64,000 bases of DNA from Melioribacteraceae bacterium. Lineage in GTDB: Bacteria; Bacteroidota; Ignavibacteria; Ignavibacteriales; Melioribacteraceae. The DNA is taken from contig WYBN01000009.1 in NCBI GenBank assembly GCA_011525875.1, forward strand, positions 372,001 to 436,000. The letters are read 5' to 3'. The notes under the pieces were generated by a model. That model was not told the origin of the DNA, made no database searches, and was given only the letters and a program-made list of their open reading frames with translations. The translations under genes were made by a program, and so were the position numbers. Of the stretch, positions 9,483 to 17,945 are shown piece by piece; within the stretch, counting starts at the first letter, position 1, and every line of letters begins with the position of its first letter.

Positions 9483-10139
9483 TTACTTTTGAAAGAATTC
9501 AACTTTGCCGGTTTCAATATCGTAAATTCCGCCGCCGATAATCAATTTACCTTCTTCGGAGAACTTACGCAGAAGTTCACTGTTAGTCAAAGACTTATTC
9601 ATCTGCAGATAAACATTTTCGAAGATGACGGAGTCAATCAATTTATCAGGTTCAATATTCAGAGATCTGACCTTGTTAACCGCGGGAGTTATCAGTTGAA
9701 CGAGTGAATCAATGGAAGGAGTGAATTCACCGCCCTTAACAGCGGCAGTTACAGCTCCACACTTCGAATGTCCCAGTACGAGCAGATAACTTGAACCGAG
9801 ATGTTCAACAGAGTATTCTATGCTGCCTAAAGCTGCGGGGTCAACCACGTTGCCTGCGATTCTAACTACAAACAGTCTTCCGATTGATTCGTCAAAAATA
9901 ATTTCCGGAGGAACGCGCGAATCCGAGCAAGTTAAAACAACTGCATAAGGATGCTGTGAAGCCACAGTGTTTTCAATTTCCTTAAAATAATCTTTTGGGG
10001 TGAACTGCTTGTTAAGAAACCTATTGTTGCCTTCCTTCAATAGAATAAGCGCTGAATCAGGGTTTGCAGGCTCTACATAATGCTGGGCGTATACTGAACA
10101 ATAGACCGCCGTTATCATCAATATTTTTATAATCTTCAT
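9483..10139 (-). CDS. Beta-carbonic anhydrase with signal peptide (periplasmic)
   Basis: 218 residues. The zinc-site motifs of beta-carbonic anhydrases are intact: C71-S-D73-S-R75 and H124-x2-C127. The enzyme interconverts CO2 and bicarbonate. The first ~19 residues (KIIKILMITAVYCSVYAQ) form a cleavable signal peptide, so it should act in the periplasm, unlike the usual cytoplasmic enzyme. The C terminus GGIYDIETGKVEFF is typical of the family. It is followed at 23 bases by the CoA-binding gene and then by tRNA-Gln and a SulP transporter on the same strand, which suggests a role in inorganic carbon handling (inference). Confidence 0.9.
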   Translation of the reverse strand: MKIIKILMITAVYCSVYAQHYVEPANPDSALILLKEGNNRFLNKQFTPKDYFKEIENTVASQHPYAVVLTCSDSRVPPEIIFDESIGRLFVVRIAGNVVDPAALGSIEYSVEHLGSSYLLVLGHSKCGAVTAAVKGGEFTPSIDSLVQLITPAVNKVRSLNIEPDKLIDSVIFENVYLQMNKSLTNSELLRKFSEEGKLIIGGGIYDIETGKVEFFQK

Positions 10140-10330
10140 TCCCGCTCCAAAAATTTTTTTTGCTCGCGATAAAATAACTACTGGTTGATTAATGACAAAT
10201 GAAATTATTCTTCTAAACTATAAATGAAATCTGGGCAGATAATGAAGAGGCTCTAAACCGGGACAAACAAAATTTAATTTGCACCGTCAAAATTCACCGG
10301 TATAATTTTCTATTAGCGGGAGATTTTTTA

Positions 10331-11419
10331 ATGCAAAGGCTTTTATTTGTCGTTTTGATGCAAATAGCATTTCTGCAAATATTTTCACATTCATCAGCAA
10401 GTATTAAGGCGCAGGAAAGACAAAGCACGGTGACCTATCTGCCGATTCTGTTTTATACACCTGAGACGAAATTTGCATTCGGCGGGCTTGTGAATTATAA
10501 TTTTTATACTTCAGACGAAGACGAAAACACTTTTCCATCTACTATTATGCCCGATTTGATTTATACATTAAACAAACAAATTATAGCCGAATTGTTTTCG
10601 GATATATATTTTGATAAAGGCGGTTACCATTTAGTTGGCAGAATCGCATATCAATATTTTCCTGACAGCTTTTTCGGCATAGGAAGTCGTACAACGGGCA
10701 GCGATGCTGAAAATTTTACCGCAAGAAATTTTGCAACCGAACTTTTGATAACGAAGAAAGTCTTCTATGGAATTGATGCTGGAGTGAAATATTTGTTGTT
10801 CTATTCAAAAATAACCGATCATGAGGAAGGAAAAGTATTAGCTCAAAAAAAGTTACCTGGAAGCCGTGACGGTTATTCGAGCGGATTCGGAGTTATATTA
10901 AATTACGACAATCGTAATAATAAATTCTATCCCTCAGAAGGAAGTTTTTCCAATATATCTTTTACTTCATACGGAAAAATAATCGGCAGCGCTCATACTT
11001 TTAACCGTCTTGAAATTGATGCGAAATTTTATAAGACCATTTGGAAAGAACATATACTTGCAGTGCAGGCTCACAGCGAATTAATTGCCGGAGACCCTCC
11101 TTTCCAGATAATGCCGCAATTAGGCGGACAGAATTTGCTGCGCGGTTATTATTCCGGAAGATTCCGCGATAATAATTCTATGGTTTTTCAATCTGAATAC
11201 AGATTCCCTTTGTTGTGGCGCTTCGGTGCAGTGGTTTTTGCCGGTGTTGGGGATGTCTTTAATCGTATCGAAGAACTGCAGCTTAATAACGTAAAATATT
11301 CTTTTGGTACAGGGCTTCGTTTCAGGTTTAACGAAGAGGAGAAACTTAACATAAGGCTCGATATAGGTTTTACTCAATCCGGATCGGGATTTTATGTTAC
11401 AATTGCAGAAGCTATTTAA
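10331..11419 (+). CDS. BamA/TamA-like (Omp85) outer-membrane barrel without POTRA domains
   Basis: 362 residues with an N-terminal signal segment (about 1-28). The rest is a beta-barrel like the C-terminal domain of Omp85 proteins: PILFYTPETKFAFGG opens the barrel, GVILNYDNRNNKFYPSEGSF is the conserved 'DxRxNxxxPxxG' element, and GGQNLLRGYYSGRFRDN carries the RGY/RGF loop motif. There is no room for POTRA repeats before the barrel, so it is a short 'surface antigen' form, not BamA itself. Short members of this kind are common in Bacteroidetes, and their roles are mostly unknown. It is monocistronic and diverges from the carbonic anhydrase. Confidence 0.82.
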   Translation: MQRLLFVVLMQIAFLQIFSHSSASIKAQERQSTVTYLPILFYTPETKFAFGGLVNYNFYTSDEDENTFPSTIMPDLIYTLNKQIIAELFSDIYFDKGGYHLVGRIAYQYFPDSFFGIGSRTTGSDAENFTARNFATELLITKKVFYGIDAGVKYLLFYSKITDHEEGKVLAQKKLPGSRDGYSSGFGVILNYDNRNNKFYPSEGSFSNISFTSYGKIIGSAHTFNRLEIDAKFYKTIWKEHILAVQAHSELIAGDPPFQIMPQLGGQNLLRGYYSGRFRDNNSMVFQSEYRFPLLWRFGAVVFAGVGDVFNRIEELQLNNVKYSFGTGLRFRFNEEEKLNIRLDIGFTQSGSGFYVTIAEAI

Positions 11420-11555
11420 TCAGCCTTTGCCCTTCGCTTCGGATGAAAAAGGTTCGAAGCTTGCTTCTAAATTCTTACTAATGAATCAGCATGCTGTTTA
11501 GGCAATGTCCGTTGGGATATTTTAGGAAATCTAAATTGGTTTGCGGGCGAAGCAA

Positions 11556-13355
11556 TTAACTATCTTCCAGCGTTTTTTCATGAATAAACATACCGTTAAT
11601 TACTTCTTTCAGCTTTTCAAGTTCATGATGAAAGTCATCCTTAAAATGAGAATACTTTCCAATGCAGGCGCCAAATAATTTTTTATAATATTCTATTCCT
11701 TCCGAGAGATTTGCCTTAAAAGTATTTATGTGTTTTTTATGTTTCCCGGAAATTGATTCGCCGCATTCATCAATTAAGTTCTTTAGATAATTTATGTATA
11801 ATTTCAATTCCTTTAAAAACATATTAGGGCGATCGGTTCGGGTTATAAAATTTTCCCGGCCGTATATGTGATCGGTCATTTCTTTCAGAGTAAGCACTTT
11901 ATCGAAGTAGGCAATGTTCGGACCGGGGCAAACCGACACTCCTTTATCGTTACCTTTTATGGATATATCATTTGTAATAACTGCCGAATTGCTTAATCCC
12001 ACACAGATGCACGCCTTCTCAACTATTTTTTCAAAAGCACTCTGATATTTGTCACTATGTTGATTTTTAGTCTTAAGTTCATTGATCTTTAAATTCTGAT
12101 ACTGCCTCGAAGCTGTGCATATCGGAATATCCGTAAATTCGGTATTGAAGGTAAGATATTTCTTCGGGCACGAGCTGCCGGGTCTGCCTTTTTCAATAAG
12201 TTTATTTTTTTCAACATCCTGAGAATTATTTCTTAGACTATTAAAGGGTACGCCAAGGGGCGATATATGACTGAGATAAATATCATCCTCCTTCGCATTT
12301 TTTAGAAGCTCCAACGTGTGGGGATCAATATTTACAACTTCAGGTACAAGCAAGAAAGGAGTTCCCCATCCAACAGAATCTAATCCGTAATAATCTAAGA
12401 GAAACTCGTGTTCTGAAGAAGTTCCTACCCCGCCCTGGGCTGTTATTTTTAAATTAAGTGGTTCTTGCGGATAAGTTCGGTTTTTACATTTTAAGGATTC
12501 GATAAAAATATTGTGTGTTATTTCAATCAGCTCATTGCGTTTGTTTTTAAACTCTTCTAAAATCGGACCCAGCAGAAAACCATCTGTTGCGAAAGCATGT
12601 CCGCCGCAGTTTAATCCGGATTCAATTCTATATTCCGATACCCAGAGACCTTTTTTAGCTAAGAATTTTCCCTGGATCAGAGCGGACCTGAAATCACTTA
12701 CTTTTAATATAATCTTCTTTTTAATTACATTTTTTTCATCAGGGTAGAAATCATCGAAAGATTCAATGTAACTATAAAGCGCCGGATTAATTCCAGCTGA
12801 AAGAACAAGAGACGAAGACAGGTTGCTTTTTGCAAAACCCCGCAGAGCGGCGTGAGCATCATTATACTCGGCAGGTAATTTTTCTTTATTAAAATAATTT
12901 TGTGAATCAAGCTTTGTCATTATATTAACGTCAACAGAACCAGCAGTTAGATTATTGTTAATCCACTTTTGAATATCTTTCAGGTAAACTTCGCCTTTAT
13001 TTAAGAGCTCATTAAATTTCTGTTTTATCTCTGAAACTTCGGGCAGCATTTCCATATATTTATATATTTCTTCACCGGCGGATGAAAAAGAATTTTTTAC
13101 TTCATTAAAATTTCTTTGAACAATTTCGTCGATCATGTTCAAATAACTTGTAATCCGCTCTGCCCGGTGGTCCTTAACATTTTCGGAAATCTCTTTATAT
13201 GGAATGCCTAATTTTTCGCTATATATTTTTCTCATCTGCTCTATCAATTTATCATCTACTATTGATATTACCGACGATATTCCATAAGCATTTACTTTTA
13301 CGGGTGTATCTATTGTAAAACCGAGTCCCATTACGGGTATATGAAATGTATGCAT
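11556..13355 (-). CDS. Divergent nitronate monooxygenase/FabK-like FMN barrel protein with cysteine-rich C-terminal part
   Basis: 599 residues, no signal peptide and no membrane helix. I do not recognise a named family, but landmarks resemble FMN TIM-barrels of the nitronate monooxygenase/FabK/PfaD group. The N terminus IPVMGLGFTIDTPVKVNAYG looks like their PIxxxxMxxxSTPxLxxAVS segment, GLNCGGHA (247-254) like EAGGHxG with its active histidine, and ITAQGGVGT...VGWGTPFLLVPE (304-339) like the AAGGIxxG...GTRFLxxxE phosphate-binding region. A helical insert occupies about 55-200. C396, C413, C449, C451 and C476 could hold an iron-sulfur cluster or metal. The C-terminal 100 residues look helical. 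All functional reading here is inference. AGGA precedes the ATG. Confidence 0.55.
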   Translation of the reverse strand: MHTFHIPVMGLGFTIDTPVKVNAYGISSVISIVDDKLIEQMRKIYSEKLGIPYKEISENVKDHRAERITSYLNMIDEIVQRNFNEVKNSFSSAGEEIYKYMEMLPEVSEIKQKFNELLNKGEVYLKDIQKWINNNLTAGSVDVNIMTKLDSQNYFNKEKLPAEYNDAHAALRGFAKSNLSSSLVLSAGINPALYSYIESFDDFYPDEKNVIKKKIILKVSDFRSALIQGKFLAKKGLWVSEYRIESGLNCGGHAFATDGFLLGPILEEFKNKRNELIEITHNIFIESLKCKNRTYPQEPLNLKITAQGGVGTSSEHEFLLDYYGLDSVGWGTPFLLVPEVVNIDPHTLELLKNAKEDDIYLSHISPLGVPFNSLRNNSQDVEKNKLIEKGRPGSSCPKKYLTFNTEFTDIPICTASRQYQNLKINELKTKNQHSDKYQSAFEKIVEKACICVGLSNSAVITNDISIKGNDKGVSVCPGPNIAYFDKVLTLKEMTDHIYGRENFITRTDRPNMFLKELKLYINYLKNLIDECGESISGKHKKHINTFKANLSEGIEYYKKLFGACIGKYSHFKDDFHHELEKLKEVINGMFIHEKTLEDS

Positions 13356-13844
13356 TTATCTCTATTTCCTAAGAAGATTAATTTTTTTATTACTATGCAA
13401 GGTAAGTATATATTCTTAATTATTTTGTGAATAATTGATTTGACAGAAAATTTTGCCCTCTTATCAGTTGAACGATTTTAATAGATTTATTGACAAGATT
13501 CTTTACACCTATAGAGCAGAACATTGAATAGATTATTTCCTGGATATAAATTTATTAACTGCTGCCGTTGGGCTGATAAATCAATTTAAATAATGTTTTT
13601 CTGCGAGTCTTGGTGCGCCGCTTGCAGTAGTTTAGCAAGCTTTTGCAAACAATATTAATATTTCCCCGTATTTGTATTCACGGTTTTAGCCGCCCAAATT
13701 TGATAGAAATGAATTAAATATTCCGGATTGATATGGTTTAAATTGGGGGCATTTTTTAATTCGCTAAAAAATATTGTCACTTAATTTTATTTTCAAGCAA
13801 AAAGCACAAAAAAATGTTAAATTTTAGTAAAAGAAAATTACCAG
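13356..13844. other. Intergenic region, no gene recognised
   Basis: About 490 bases between the divergent flavoenzyme-like and histidine kinase genes. It is A+T-rich, and stop codons close all reading frames quickly. I see no RNA gene, convincing hairpin or full promoter pair. It must hold the promoters of both neighbours. Confidence 0.5.
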
Positions 13845-14990
13845 ATGGAAAATATAAAACCAACGGAATTTGCCCCCGCTGAAAGATTAGTCGGGGAAGA
13901 ATTGGTTGAACAGATAAAACTTGTCGGCGAAAAATTATTTCCATTAAAGATTCTGGATTTTGTCCCTTCATTAATTGTTATCCTCAATAAATACCGTCAG
14001 ATTATTTTTTTCAATAAATCTTTTTACGACTTTCTTAAGATCGAGAACAGCAAAGAGATCTTAGGCAAACGCCCCGGCGAAACGCTGGAATGTGTTAACT
14101 CATTTAATAATACAGGGGGCTGCGGCACAACGAAGTTCTGCCAGACTTGCGGAATTATGTCTGCTATTCTGATGGCGCTTAATAACAACAATACGGCAAC
14201 CGAATGCAGGATTAAAACTGCTTCGAACGATGCAGTGGATTTACTTATTAGGGCAAATCCGATTCAAATCGACGGCGATAATTTCATTTTTTATTCACTG
14301 ATAGAAATATCAAACGAAAAGAGAAGGCAGCAACTCGAAAGATTATTTTTCCATGATGTGCTTAATACCGCCGGGGGAATTAAAGGCGTGTTGGATGTTA
14401 TAAATCAAAGCAGCGAAGAAGAGATGAGAGAATTAATGCCTCTGGCTGATCAGCTTACAATTACTTTAATTGAAGAGATTAAAAGTCACAGGTCTTTAAT
14501 TCAAGCAGAAAGCGAAAGCTTAGCAGTTAATATAGAAAAGTTTTATTGTGCTGATATCGTGACCGATGTAATCGAGGTATACCGTAATCACGGAGTTGCC
14601 GAAAATAAAAATATTAGCGTTTCTTTTTCGGAAAACGGGATCGAGTTATTTAGCGATAAATTTCTGGTACGAAGAGTTCTGGGTAATTTGTTGAAGAACG
14701 CGCTCGAAGCAAGCAAAGCATTTGACACTGTAAGGATTTCATACCGTAATATGAACGGAGGCGTGGAGTTTGGTGTCAATAATTCCCAATTTATTCCTTT
14801 TGAAATTCAAATGCAGTTATTTCAAAGATCGTTTTCTACAAAAGGTTTAGGAAGAGGAATAGGTACTTACAGCGTTAAATTGTTTGCCGAGAATTATCTT
14901 AACGGCAGGGTTTATTTCGATTCCTCTGAACAGAATGGAACTAATTTTTACGTTTGGCTGCCTAATTTAGATAATCATTCGGGAACGTGA
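13845..14990 (+). CDS. PAS-domain sensor histidine kinase with four-cysteine motif
   Basis: 381 residues with no membrane helix, so probably a cytoplasmic sensor. A PAS-like domain spans about 36-155 and contains C83-x9-C93-x5-C99-x2-C102 (ECVNSFNNTGGCGTTKFCQTCG), which could bind iron, an iron-sulfur cluster or zinc and sense redox state. The phospho-acceptor is H170 in FFHDVLNTAGG. The ATP-binding domain follows, with N-box LLKNALEA and G-box GLGRGIGTYSVK. The usual DxG of the G1 box is replaced by VNNSQFIP, seen in a subset of such kinases. No response regulator is adjacent, so it is an orphan kinase. The 3' end overlaps the convergent MBL hydrolase gene by 16 bp. Confidence 0.85.
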   Translation: MENIKPTEFAPAERLVGEELVEQIKLVGEKLFPLKILDFVPSLIVILNKYRQIIFFNKSFYDFLKIENSKEILGKRPGETLECVNSFNNTGGCGTTKFCQTCGIMSAILMALNNNNTATECRIKTASNDAVDLLIRANPIQIDGDNFIFYSLIEISNEKRRQQLERLFFHDVLNTAGGIKGVLDVINQSSEEEMRELMPLADQLTITLIEEIKSHRSLIQAESESLAVNIEKFYCADIVTDVIEVYRNHGVAENKNISVSFSENGIELFSDKFLVRRVLGNLLKNALEASKAFDTVRISYRNMNGGVEFGVNNSQFIPFEIQMQLFQRSFSTKGLGRGIGTYSVKLFAENYLNGRVYFDSSEQNGTNFYVWLPNLDNHSGT

Positions 14991-15697
14991 ACCAAGAAAA
15001 ATTCTTTAGCCGTTCTGCCTATTTGTTCGGCTTGTTCCATTGTCATGTGCGTATCGTCTGATTCGTCCGTTGCCCCTGCTTCTATTATTGCCAAATCCGA
15101 ATTTTTTGCCATTTTAACAAGCGAATCGCAATATGCGGTGTCGCCGCCGTAACATATCGCCATTTTATCATAAGTAAATTTAAACCCGAGCGAAGGAACA
15201 TATTCAGAAGAACCGTCTTTCAATGGTTCGCGGTGATTTACCTTAAAGGGTTCGATTTCAATGGATTTTCTTTTAAACTTTTTGGGTTTATCAATGCTAG
15301 TTAAATTTATATTGTAAGTTAACTCATGAGAATAAACTTCTATAAAGGCTTTATGAATGCTTATTATCTCCTGGCAGCCTTCCGGAAAATAAATGTTCAG
15401 CGCTTTTTTTCTTTTAAGCACCGAAAGGTAAGTCATAAAAGACCAAAGCCCGCCAAGGTGATCATGATGACCGTGGCTTATAAAAACATCCGAGATTTCC
15501 ATAATATCATTTTTGCTGATATTTTTATTCAAATCCCTCAGAATTCCGTCGCCCGGGTCAATAACAAATTTAGCTTTCTTTGTTGTTAGAAGAATACCGG
15601 TCGCTATGTTCGGGATTGAACAAAAAATCTCTATATAAAAATCCTTCTTCTGCCAAACCAAAGGATATTTAGGTGTATACTTTTTCTTTTTCGCCAT
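14975..15697 (-). CDS. MBL-fold metallo-hydrolase, RNase Z-like
   Basis: 240 residues. The metal-binding motif H75-x-H77-H78-D79-H80 (SHGHHDHLGG) is intact. An upstream DPGD (about 47-50) and a downstream YGGDT (around 184) supply further metal ligands. The layout and GDTAYCDSL resemble tRNase Z/ElaC-type beta-lactamase-fold proteins, but the C terminus ends early (FFLVHVPE) without the last conserved histidine region of true RNase Z. It is therefore best called a general MBL hydrolase. It lies 4 bases downstream of the Fur-family gene on the same strand and is probably co-transcribed with it. Confidence 0.8.
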   Translation of the reverse strand: MAKKKKYTPKYPLVWQKKDFYIEIFCSIPNIATGILLTTKKAKFVIDPGDGILRDLNKNISKNDIMEISDVFISHGHHDHLGGLWSFMTYLSVLKRKKALNIYFPEGCQEIISIHKAFIEVYSHELTYNINLTSIDKPKKFKRKSIEIEPFKVNHREPLKDGSSEYVPSLGFKFTYDKMAICYGGDTAYCDSLVKMAKNSDLAIIEAGATDESDDTHMTMEQAEQIGRTAKEFFLVHVPE

Positions 15698-15701
15698 AAT
15701 A

Positions 15702-16148
15702 TTATTTCATCATACAAGAGTTAGAGTCTTTGCATTTACCGAAAATATTGAAAGAATAACCTGACGGTTCGAAACCGAGTTCATTACAAATCTCGTCAAC
15801 GAGTCTGGATATTTTCCCGTTTGAAAATTCCTTAATTTTGCCGCAGCTTGTGCAGATCAAATGGTCGTGATTTTTTCTGTTATAACTCGATTCGTAAAAA
15901 GTTTTGTTTCGTCCGAAATTTCTTTTGGCCAGCAGATCGCATTTGGCTAACAATTCAAGCGAATTGTAAACGGTAGCCCTCGAGACGTTCGAATCGTTAT
16001 TTTTCATCTTGATGTAAAGTTCGTCAGCCGCGAAGTGTCCTTTGTAATCGAGCGCAAAATCGAGAACCTCGAATCTTTCCGGGGTTATTCGGTGCTTGCC
16101 TTTTTTTAAATAACTCTTAAATTGCTCGTGTGCTTTTTGCTTTTCCAA
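15702..16148 (-). CDS. Fur/PerR-family metalloregulator
   Basis: 148 residues. The winged-helix domain includes RITPERFEVLDFAL and the recognition segment SRATVYNSLELL. The C-terminal dimerisation domain has HDHLICTSCGKIKEF (metal-binding HxH plus CxxC) and a final CKDSNSC pair, so the structural zinc Cys4 site looks complete. A histidine in KGHFAADELY matches the regulatory histidine of PerR/Fur. Whether it senses iron or peroxide cannot be decided from the residues. It diverges from a dodecin-peroxiredoxin-pterin gene run, which favours a peroxide-related role (inference). I found no clear Fur or PerR box in the 194-base intergenic region. Confidence 0.88.
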   Translation of the reverse strand: MEKQKAHEQFKSYLKKGKHRITPERFEVLDFALDYKGHFAADELYIKMKNNDSNVSRATVYNSLELLAKCDLLAKRNFGRNKTFYESSYNRKNHDHLICTSCGKIKEFSNGKISRLVDEICNELGFEPSGYSFNIFGKCKDSNSCMMK

Positions 16149-16271
16149 GTTCTTACGTAATTGTTAAAAGTAATTATGTCTTAAAGTAATGAATATCTAT
16201 TTTAGAAGCAAAGAAGGCATAAGTTAACATTTAAAAAATCTTGTAAATTTTAATTTCATTCTGAAATCAGT

Positions 16272-16279
16272 TAACTTTG
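16272..16279 (+). promoter_or_regulatory. Candidate -7 element upstream of the dodecin-peroxiredoxin operon
   Basis: TAACTTTG matches the Bacteroidetes primary-sigma -7 consensus TAnnTTTG and lies about 64 bases before the dodecin start. A TTG lies 28 bases upstream, which is longer than the usual 17-23 spacing, so the assignment is tentative. Confidence 0.35.
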
Positions 16280-16342
16280 GCGGGAATTATTTAGATATTT
16301 AAACACAGTAAAGAAACTTTTAACAAAAAAAAAGGGTTTATT

Positions 16343-16540
16343 ATGGCAAAGTCATTTGAAATTATCGAGAGAGTTGGATTATCAACAGTAAGTTATTCTG
16401 AAGCGATAAAAAATTTGATTGCAGAAATTAATACTGAAAAACCTGTTTACTGGTTCGAAGTAGCAGAGCAAAGAGGCAGGGTGACTCAGGATGGACAAAT
16501 CGAGTTTCAAATTACTCTAAAAATAGGAAGAAAACTCTAA
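16343..16540 (+). CDS. Dodecin family flavin-binding protein
   Basis: 65 residues, the normal dodecin length. The pattern SYSEAIKNLIAEINTEKPVYWFEVAEQRGRV...GQIEFQITLKIGRKL matches the family: the tryptophan (W36) and glutamine (Q43) that stack on paired flavins are present. Dodecins are hollow dodecamers in the cytoplasm that store or buffer riboflavin, FMN or related flavins and limit photo- and redox damage. It is the first gene of a compact run that continues with two peroxiredoxins 18 bases later. AAAGGG lies upstream of the ATG as ribosome binding site. Confidence 0.9.
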   Translation: MAKSFEIIERVGLSTVSYSEAIKNLIAEINTEKPVYWFEVAEQRGRVTQDGQIEFQITLKIGRKL

Positions 16541-16558
16541 CAAATTAAAGGATAAATC

Positions 16559-17041
16559 ATGGCATTACAAATCGGCGATAAGGCGCCGGATTTCACGTTA
16601 AAGAATCATAAATTAGAAGATATTTCATTAAGCAGCTTTTATGGAAAAAACAATGTGGTAGTTTTATTTTTTCCATTCGTTAATACTGCGGTCTGCGAAA
16701 AAGAATTGTGTACTTTCAGAGACGGGCTGTTTCAGTATCAAGACCTCGATGCACAAGTACTCGCTATTAGCGTTGACAGCCCTTTTTCACAGAAACTTTG
16801 GGTTGAAAAACACGGGTTTAATTTCCCGCTGTTAAGTGATTTTAATAAAGAAGTTATGAAAAAGTACGACAGCATGTTTGATGTTTTTGTGCCCGGTAAA
16901 TTTGATTACAAAGGCGTGGCTAAACGTTCAGCTTTCGTTGTTGATAAAAACGGAATTATTCAATATGCCGAAGTATTGCCAAGCGCCGGCGATGAACCCG
17001 ATTATAACTCTATCAAAAAAGTTCTTGAAAATCTGTCATAA
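16559..17041 (+). CDS. Peroxiredoxin, AhpE-like
   Basis: 160 residues with the thioredoxin-fold peroxiredoxin pattern: APDFTLKNH, then FFPFVNTAVCEKELC with the peroxidatic cysteine C46 preceded by the conserved PxxxT, and a second cysteine at C51. A conserved arginine follows in GVAKRSAFVVDKNG. It reduces hydrogen and organic peroxides in the cytoplasm. The spacing of C46 and C51 would allow an intramolecular disulfide as in PrxQ, though the rest of the sequence looks nearer to the AhpE/one-cysteine class. It lies between dodecin and a PrxQ-type gene and is probably co-transcribed with both. Confidence 0.87.
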   Translation: MALQIGDKAPDFTLKNHKLEDISLSSFYGKNNVVVLFFPFVNTAVCEKELCTFRDGLFQYQDLDAQVLAISVDSPFSQKLWVEKHGFNFPLLSDFNKEVMKKYDSMFDVFVPGKFDYKGVAKRSAFVVDKNGIIQYAEVLPSAGDEPDYNSIKKVLENLS

Positions 17042-17058
17042 TATTTAATTGAGATGAA

Positions 17059-17523
17059 ATGAAAGAATTAAAAGAAGGTATTAAAGCCCCGCTCTTCACT
17101 TTGCCAGACAGCGAAGGTAAAAAAGTATCGCTAAAAGATTATGAAGGCAAAAATGTTGTGTTGTATTTTTATCCAAAAGATATGACAAGCGGATGCACCA
17201 AACAAGCATGCGGTTTCAGAGATGCTTTCCCAGATTTCAAAAAGATCAACGCTGTTGTGCTTGGAATAAGCAAAGATTCTATTCAGAGTCATAAGAAGTT
17301 TATTGAAAAATACGATCTCCCATTTAAACTTCTCAGTGACGAGAGCGGCAGCGTTTGCGAGTTATACGGTGTTTGGAAAGAAAAAAGCATGTACGGCAAA
17401 AAATATATGGGAATTGAACGCACGACTTTTATTATAGACCCCAAAGGGATAATCAAAAAAATATTTCCAAAGGTTAAGGTTGACGGCCATATTGATAAAG
17501 TGAAAGTTGAAATAAAACAATAA
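17059..17523 (+). CDS. bcp: Peroxiredoxin, PrxQ/BCP type (thioredoxin-dependent)
   Basis: 154 residues. The active site YPKDMTSGCTKQACGFRD holds the peroxidatic C46 and the resolving C51, the C-x4-C spacing typical of bacterioferritin comigratory protein/PrxQ. The C-terminal half has KYMGIERTTFIIDPKGIIKKIF with the conserved arginine. The enzyme reduces peroxides with electrons from thioredoxin. It is placed 17 bases after the AhpE-like gene and 10 bases before the pterin synthase gene, inside a single apparent operon. Length and motifs are normal for the family. Confidence 0.9.
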   Translation: MKELKEGIKAPLFTLPDSEGKKVSLKDYEGKNVVLYFYPKDMTSGCTKQACGFRDAFPDFKKINAVVLGISKDSIQSHKKFIEKYDLPFKLLSDESGSVCELYGVWKEKSMYGKKYMGIERTTFIIDPKGIIKKIFPKVKVDGHIDKVKVEIKQ

Positions 17524-17533
17524 CGGGAATTAT

Positions 17534-17941
17534 ATGCTTTACGTTACTAGACGAGAAGTTTTCAGCGCGTCGCACAGATTGTTTAATAAGCAACTGAGCG
17601 ATGCTGAAAACGAAGAGATATTCGATAAATGCAGCAACCCTCACGGGCACGGACATAACTACGTGCTTGAAGTGATAGTATCAGGTGAAATAAATCCAAA
17701 AACAGGCTATGTTATTGACCTGAAAAAATTGAAAAGAATTGTGCGTGAGAATGTTATAAAGAAAGTTGACCATAAGCACTTGAATTATGACACCGGCTTC
17801 TTAAAGAATATTATTCCGACAGCAGAGAACATTGCCGTAGGAATTTGGAATGAGCTTTATGACAAAATTACTGAAGGCAGATTGTTCTCTGTTAAACTTT
17901 ATGAAACGGAAAATAATTACGTTGAATATAGAGGGGAATAG
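17534..17941 (+). CDS. 6-pyruvoyl-tetrahydropterin synthase (PTPS/QueD superfamily)
   Basis: 135 residues. Zinc ligands are H14 (FSASHRL), H39 and H41 (PHGHGHNY). The catalytic cysteine is C33 in [12 protein letters not shown], with D79-H80 (VDHKHLNYD) and E124 (YETENN). From memory, the rat enzyme has H23, C42, H48, H50, D88, H89 and E133; every spacing is the same here. The C terminus [12 protein letters not shown] also resembles the animal enzyme more than E. coli QueD. It should turn 7,8-dihydroneopterin triphosphate into 6-pyruvoyl-tetrahydropterin. QueD function (queuosine pathway) remains possible. GTP cyclohydrolase I, the enzyme one step earlier, is encoded next. Confidence 0.85.
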   Translation: MLYVTRREVFSASHRLFNKQLSDAENEEIFDKCSNPHGHGHNYVLEVIVSGEINPKTGYVIDLKKLKRIVRENVIKKVDHKHLNYDTGFLKNIIPTAENIAVGIWNELYDKITEGRLFSVKLYETENNYVEYRGE

Positions 17942-17945
17942 CAAA

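Noticed and set aside
11436..11460. GCTTCG...CGAAGC hairpin after the BamA-like gene as a terminator
   Set aside because: Only 6 bp of stem, a 13-base loop and no T-run.
16149..16342. A Fur or PerR box in the divergent intergenic region
   Set aside because: Several A+T-rich near-palindromes exist, but none fits the consensus better than chance in such DNA.
17850..17945. GTP cyclohydrolase start at 17850 or 17901, giving an N-terminal extension
   Set aside because: It would overlap the pterin synthase gene by up to 92 bases, with residues unlike the family, while TTG at 17946 has a ribosome binding site and gives the usual length.
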